DNA of 9,130 nt from positions 1-9,130 of the forward strand of contig JAUVLX010000129.1 of assembly GCA_030600525.1 (NCBI GenBank). Direction: 5' to 3'. Shown here piece after piece: positions 6,555-9,130 of the stretch (within the stretch, counting starts at the first letter, position 1; every line of letters begins with the position of its first letter). The translations under genes were made by a program, and so were the position numbers. The stretch is from Desulfobulbus sp. (lineage in GTDB: Bacteria > Desulfobacterota > Desulfobulbia > Desulfobulbales > Desulfobulbaceae). The notes beneath the pieces were generated by a model. It ran no database searches and was not told the origin of the DNA. It worked only from the letters and a program-made list of their open reading frames with translations.

Positions 6555-6765
6555 GATTTAACTTTTTATGTGACTTATTAAAACTGTTCCTAAGCTTAGA
6601 GGTATTGGTTCGAGAAGACTTACTCTCTAGGTGAGAGATTTGATTTTTTAATAAAAATAGATTTCACAACTATCTATATAATCCAATAAAAAATTCGTCT
6701 ATAATACAAGGAGTTGTAAACGGCATTTTTTCGTTTTCGTTCACATATTAGAAACGAGGTAAGGC
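6555..6765 (+). other. AT-rich intergenic region upstream of the TIGR00300-type gene
   Basis: No gene is visible in this stretch. It contains two perfect TATAAT hexamers (6677-6682 and 6700-6705), neither with a convincing -35 box, so the promoter is unresolved. A CTCTC-TAGGT-GAGAG inverted repeat lies at 6623-6637. TCGTTT (6731-6736) can pair with AAACGA (6752-6757), which overlaps the start of the GAGG ribosome binding site at 6756-6759 and could modulate translation. Confidence 0.35.
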
Positions 6766-7886
6766 GTGAATTTTACATTACCAAACTATACACTACCTGA
6801 TTTTACCACACCCCATCTTGCCACGGCACCGGTCGTTACATTTGAAAGAGTTGAAAAGGACGGCGTCGCACCAGTAAATTTTCATGCAACAACCATTTTT
6901 CCTGAATATTTTAAACTTGCCCCCAATGCATGGGAACTTATTGCACAATCCAGAATGGATAGCGTGGTAGTGCGAACAACTGACGGGCAACTGGTTGTCA
7001 AAGAATTCAGAAAGTTACAAAAGGGTGAGTGGGTGGTTGTGGGGCGCTCTGAAAATGGCGAAGAAGGCATCTATGTCCATACAGAAGGGTTTCTTTCCCT
7101 TGAAGAGGGGCTTGATAAGTTTGCGTTTCGATCAAGCCGAAGCCGGGAAACAGCTTTTAGTATTGATTATGACCAACTCTACGCCCTGCTTGAACATGAA
7201 AAACAAAATGGCCAGATAATATGGGTGGTTGGGCCAGCGGTGGTCTTTGACCATGATGCTCGTGAAGCCTTTGAAAAACTTATCAGGCAAGGATATGTTC
7301 ATGCCCTTTTAGCTGGCAACGCCTTGGCAACGCATGATATAGAAGCAGCCTTGTACGGAACAGCGCTAGGCCAGGAGTTGTATCGTAAGGAGGCTGTTGC
7401 GTATGGCCATTATCACCACCTTGACGCCATTAATACAGTAAAAGCTGCAGGCACCATTGAGCATGCTGTAGAAAATGGTGTATTGCAGGAAGGGGTGATG
7501 CACAGTCTAGTAACCACCAAGGTCCCTTATGTTCTTGCCGGTTCAATACGTGTGATGACGGTCCTCTTCCCGGTGTCATTGGCAATGTGTACGAAGAAGC
7601 CCAGGACAGTATGCGTGCCTACACGCAACAGGCGACAACGGTTATTGGACTTGCAACCCAACTCCATACAATAGCCAGTGGTAACATGACCCCATCCTAC
7701 ACTTTTGATAAAAACAAGGGAGTTCGACCAGTATATTTTTACTCGGTTGATATGAGTGAATTCGCTGTTAATAAGCTTTCTGACCGTGGCTCCCTCATGG
7801 CACGATCCATACTGACCAATGTGCAGGATTTTGTTGTTACCGTGCAAAGGGGACTGGAGAAAAGAGCTTCCAGCTCGCCAAGATAA
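6766..7886 (+). pseudogene. TIGR00300-family (LOR/SDH, archaeal-type ornithine cyclodeaminase) gene, frameshifted
   Basis: The 5' frame runs from GTG 6766 (GAGG at 6756-6759) to a stop at 7674; the 3' part continues in another frame to a TAA at 7884-7886. Residues 1-262 end with VPYVLAGSIR. The expected family continuation DDGPLPG...EAQDSMR...ATQLHTIASGN is found two bases further on, starting at 7554. The break coincides with GTGT at 7550-7553, where removing one GT restores a single 372-codon reading frame with no extra residue. The N-terminal part (PVNFHATTIFPEYFKLAPN) and a nucleotide-binding-like region (IIWVVGPAVV, 151-160) fit TIGR00300, the domain also found as the C-terminal half of cyanobacterial ArgZ/AgrE, for which ornithine cyclodeaminase activity (ornithine to proline plus ammonia) has been reported. 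The codons on both sides look intact, so the lesion is recent or a sequencing error. It is a single-gene unit, divergent from tsaE and convergent with rlmH. Confidence 0.82.
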
Positions 7887-7896
7887 ACTTTAAGCC

Positions 7897-7979
7897 ACCT
7901 TGAAAAATAGCTTTTTCTTCCACTCTCCCGGAGTCTATAGCTTTCCTGAGGTTGATCGAAAAGCCTCATTTTTCAAGGT
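7897..7979. terminator. Long inverted repeat between convergent genes
   Basis: ACCTTGAAAAAT (7897-7908) and ATTTTTCAAGGT (7968-7979) are perfect 12-bp inverted arms. Inside them AGCTTTT (from 7909) pairs imperfectly with AAAAGCCT (to 7966), and ACTC-GAGT arms (7922-7925 with 7931-7934) form a central hairpin. The element fills the 98-bp space between the stops of the TIGR00300-type gene and rlmH, so a bidirectional terminator is the likeliest role, although no clean G/C-rich stem plus T-tract is present. No target-site duplication was seen, which argues against a small transposable element. Confidence 0.45.
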
Positions 7980-7984
7980 ACCCT

Positions 7985-8458
7985 TTATTTATGATACCTA
8001 TGGCCAGCCTGGATAGTACATGCCCGGTAGAGTTGCTCAAGCAGGATCATGCGAGTCATTTCGTGGGTAAAGGTCAGCTTTGAGAGAGAAATCACTTGAT
8101 CGGAGCGTGCAAGGACTGATTGGTGCAACCCCAGGTGGCCACCAATGAGAAAGGCTGCCGTTTCAATACCTCTATCCTGCAACCGACCAAGAAGAGCTGC
8201 CAGTTCTTCCGAATCAACCATCTTTCCATGAGGATCCAGAGCTACAATTACCCCTTTTTTATATTGGTCAATTTTACTCAGTAACTGCTCAGCCTCAAGG
8301 AGTTTTATTTTATCATCTGGTATTTTTTTGGCTGGTTTCTCTTTGAGAACAGGAATGTCGACCTGAGCAAAGTGACTGAGTCGATCAGCATAGTCCCGGA
8401 TACCCTCATCGAGATACCCTTTTTTTGTTTTCCCCAGAAAGGGAAGAACAAACTTCAT
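7985..8458 (-). CDS. rlmH: 23S rRNA (pseudouridine-1915-N3)-methyltransferase RlmH
   Basis: RlmH methylates pseudouridine 1915 in helix 69 of 23S rRNA using S-adenosylmethionine, acting on the assembled 70S ribosome as a homodimeric SPOUT enzyme. The 157-residue protein matches the usual length (about 155). ALDPHGK (73-79), FLIGGHLGL (103-111) and the C-terminal knot segment SLSKLTFTHEMTRMILLEQ (124-142) with LYRA (143-146) and AGHRYHK (151-157) are the family marks. The end is usually HPYHK/R; here the proline is replaced by arginine. ATG 8458 is chosen because it overlaps the upstream stop as ATGA and matches the family start MK-h-h-P; an in-frame reading from 8509 would add 17 residues within the upstream gene. 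There is no separate ribosome binding site, so translation is probably coupled to the CxxCxxCC gene. Confidence 0.95.
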   Translation of the reverse strand: MKFVLPFLGKTKKGYLDEGIRDYADRLSHFAQVDIPVLKEKPAKKIPDDKIKLLEAEQLLSKIDQYKKGVIVALDPHGKMVDSEELAALLGRLQDRGIETAAFLIGGHLGLHQSVLARSDQVISLSKLTFTHEMTRMILLEQLYRACTIQAGHRYHK

Positions 8459-8883
8459 GGTTGCTTTTTTTGCTTTTTGTCTTCCAGGATTGCCTTTAAC
8501 TTGGTGCAAAAATCCTCATAGCTCAATTCACGGTTAAGCCCAGGACATGACTCGACAATAGTTGTGTAATTATTTTTGTCAAAAAGCATGCTTGGGTGCA
8601 GCGGCCATTCACGGCAACGCTCCGGCCTGCCGTCATGAACAGAGCAGCCCTTTAGTTCGGAATCATAAAAAATACAGTGCCCGTCAATAACCTTCATCTG
8701 CACCACGTTGCCGGTGACTCGCCAGTATGTTTCTTTTACCTCCTCAATTGACATACCTAGTGCTGCAGCCATTCGCTGCTGGTCAAACGGGGTTAAGGAA
8801 ACAGTTGTTTCACCGTGGCAGCAAAAGCCGCATCGGGTGCACTGAAAAATATTTTCTGAGGTATTTGTATTTTGTTTTTGCAT
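8455..8883 (-). CDS. YkgJ-family CxxCxxCC cysteine-cluster protein
   Basis: This 142-residue protein belongs to the YkgJ family (PF03692), described as putative zinc- or iron-chelating. CTRCGFCC (C15, C18, C21, C22) is the naming motif. C70 (GHCIFYD), C80 (KGCSVHDGRPERC), C90 and C113 (ESCPG) are the other conserved cysteines, with REWPLHP (91-97) between them. No membrane segment or signal peptide is seen; the C-terminus is lysine-rich. The biochemical role is not established for most members. The ATG at 8883 is the only standard start before the cysteine motif, but it has no ribosome binding site and lies 7 nt after the T-tract of a strong terminator. It overlaps rlmH by 4 nt (ATGA). Confidence 0.88.
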   Translation of the reverse strand: MQKQNTNTSENIFQCTRCGFCCHGETTVSLTPFDQQRMAAALGMSIEEVKETYWRVTGNVVQMKVIDGHCIFYDSELKGCSVHDGRPERCREWPLHPSMLFDKNNYTTIVESCPGLNRELSYEDFCTKLKAILEDKKQKKQP

Positions 8884-8889
8884 GTCTGT

Positions 8890-8923
8890 AAAAAAAAGAG
8901 CGCCGGTGACAAAGCACGGCGCT
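8890..8923 (-). terminator. Intrinsic terminator after algH
   Basis: On the minus strand AGCGCCG (complement of 8917-8923) pairs perfectly with CGGCGCT (complement of 8899-8905) over an 11-nt loop, followed by C and then TTTTTTTT (complement of 8890-8897). This is a textbook rho-independent terminator 25 nt after the algH stop. Its T-tract ends 7 nt before the ATG of the CxxCxxCC gene, so it could also attenuate that gene. Confidence 0.9.
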
Positions 8924-8947
8924 GAGAAAGAAAGAGTATGTATTGTT

Positions 8948-9130
8948 TCAGGCCGAGCCTATAGTATCACCCAGCATGGAAATGTCGATCCCTAAACGGG
9001 CTGCAGCTTTTTTCCACTTTTTTTCATTGGGTGTATGAAAAATTACATCAATATTACCAGGGACGGTTAACCAACTATTATCAAGTAGCTCTGTTTCAAG
9101 CTGTCCTGCACCCCAACCAGCGTATCCCAG
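8948..9130 (-). CDS. AlgH/YqgE family protein (UPF0301), C-terminal part
   Basis: Sixty residues and a TGA stop (8948-8950) are visible; the gene enters from the right edge. The sequence begins LGYAGWGAGQLETELLDNSW, continues with LTVPGNIDVIF and HTPNEKKW, and ends LGIDISMLGDTIGSA. GYAGW-x-GQLE-E and W-TVP followed by a TP-E-x-W segment and LGID are the C-terminal hallmarks of the AlgH/YqgE (DUF179) family. AlgH was linked to alginate regulation in Pseudomonas, but its general biochemical role is unclear. The family is about 185-190 residues long, so roughly two thirds lie outside the window. It is followed by a strong intrinsic terminator and may carry a promoter for the next gene in its last codons. 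Confidence 0.92.
   Translation of the reverse strand: MGYAGWGAGQLETELLDNSWLTVPGNIDVIFHTPNEKKWKKAAARLGIDISMLGDTIGSA
8961..8988 (-). promoter_or_regulatory. Candidate promoter of the CxxCxxCC-rlmH pair inside the algH 3' end
   Basis: On the minus strand TCGACA (complement of 8983-8988; 5 of 6 to TTGACA) and TACTAT (complement of 8961-8966; 4 of 6) are 16 bp apart, with TGA directly before the -10 as an extended motif. The predicted start near 8954 gives a leader of about 70 nt that contains the terminator hairpin at 8890-8923. Confidence 0.4.

Noticed and set aside
6621..6650. CTCTC-TAGGT-GAGAG hairpin followed by a T-rich stretch as a terminator
   Set aside because: The stem is only 5 bp, the T-run begins several bases later, and no plus-strand gene lies upstream that would need termination.
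7545..7560. Programmed -1 frameshift in the TIGR00300-type gene
   Set aside because: There is no slippery heptamer or downstream pseudoknot, and a -1 shift would insert one extra residue in a conserved segment, whereas removing one GT restores it exactly.

Overview
The window looks like chromosomal DNA of a Gram-negative, lipopolysaccharide-making bacterium, most likely a Desulfobacterota (Desulfobulbales-type deltaproteobacterium). That placement is an inference from gene content and protein style: ADP-heptose/LPS core genes, a YcaO-TPR protein, an EAL-HDOD protein, a PilZ protein with a zinc-ribbon-like start, a CxxCxxCC protein and AlgH. No rRNA, tRNA, CRISPR array, transposase or phage gene was found.

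Layout. (1) 1-448, minus: 5' part of a membrane sensor with an extracytoplasmic Cache domain, cut by the window edge. (2) 449-745: a divergent intergenic region with a possible structured leader for the sensor and an unusual 13-bp inverted repeat that overlaps the promoter of the next gene. (3) 746-1189, plus: PilZ-domain protein with a four-cysteine N-terminus. (4) 1238-6510, minus: a compact run transcribed in the order tsaE, EAL-HDOD, (66-bp gap), ycaO-TPR, heptosyltransferase (waaF type), gmhB. Several junctions overlap or nearly touch (TAATG, 3-nt gap, 8-nt overlap), which suggests an operon. (5) 6766-7886, plus: a TIGR00300/ornithine cyclodeaminase-type gene broken by an apparent 2-bp duplication. 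(6) 7897-7979: a long inverted repeat between convergent genes. (7) 7985-9130, minus: 3' end of algH, an intrinsic terminator, then a CxxCxxCC protein overlapping rlmH by ATGA.

Functions. The minus-strand operon mixes tRNA t6A modification (TsaE), regulatory output (EAL-HDOD), an ATP-dependent amide-modifying enzyme family (YcaO) and LPS inner-core heptose synthesis and transfer (GmhB, WaaF). A PilZ protein and an EAL-HDOD protein in the same 6 kb hint at local cyclic-di-GMP signalling, but no diguanylate cyclase is present. I do not see a clear new multi-gene system. The points most worth a second look are two small-duplication frame lesions (the start of tsaE and the TIGR00300 gene), the promoter-overlapping inverted repeat before pilZ, and a textbook terminator ending 7 nt before the start codon of the CxxCxxCC gene.
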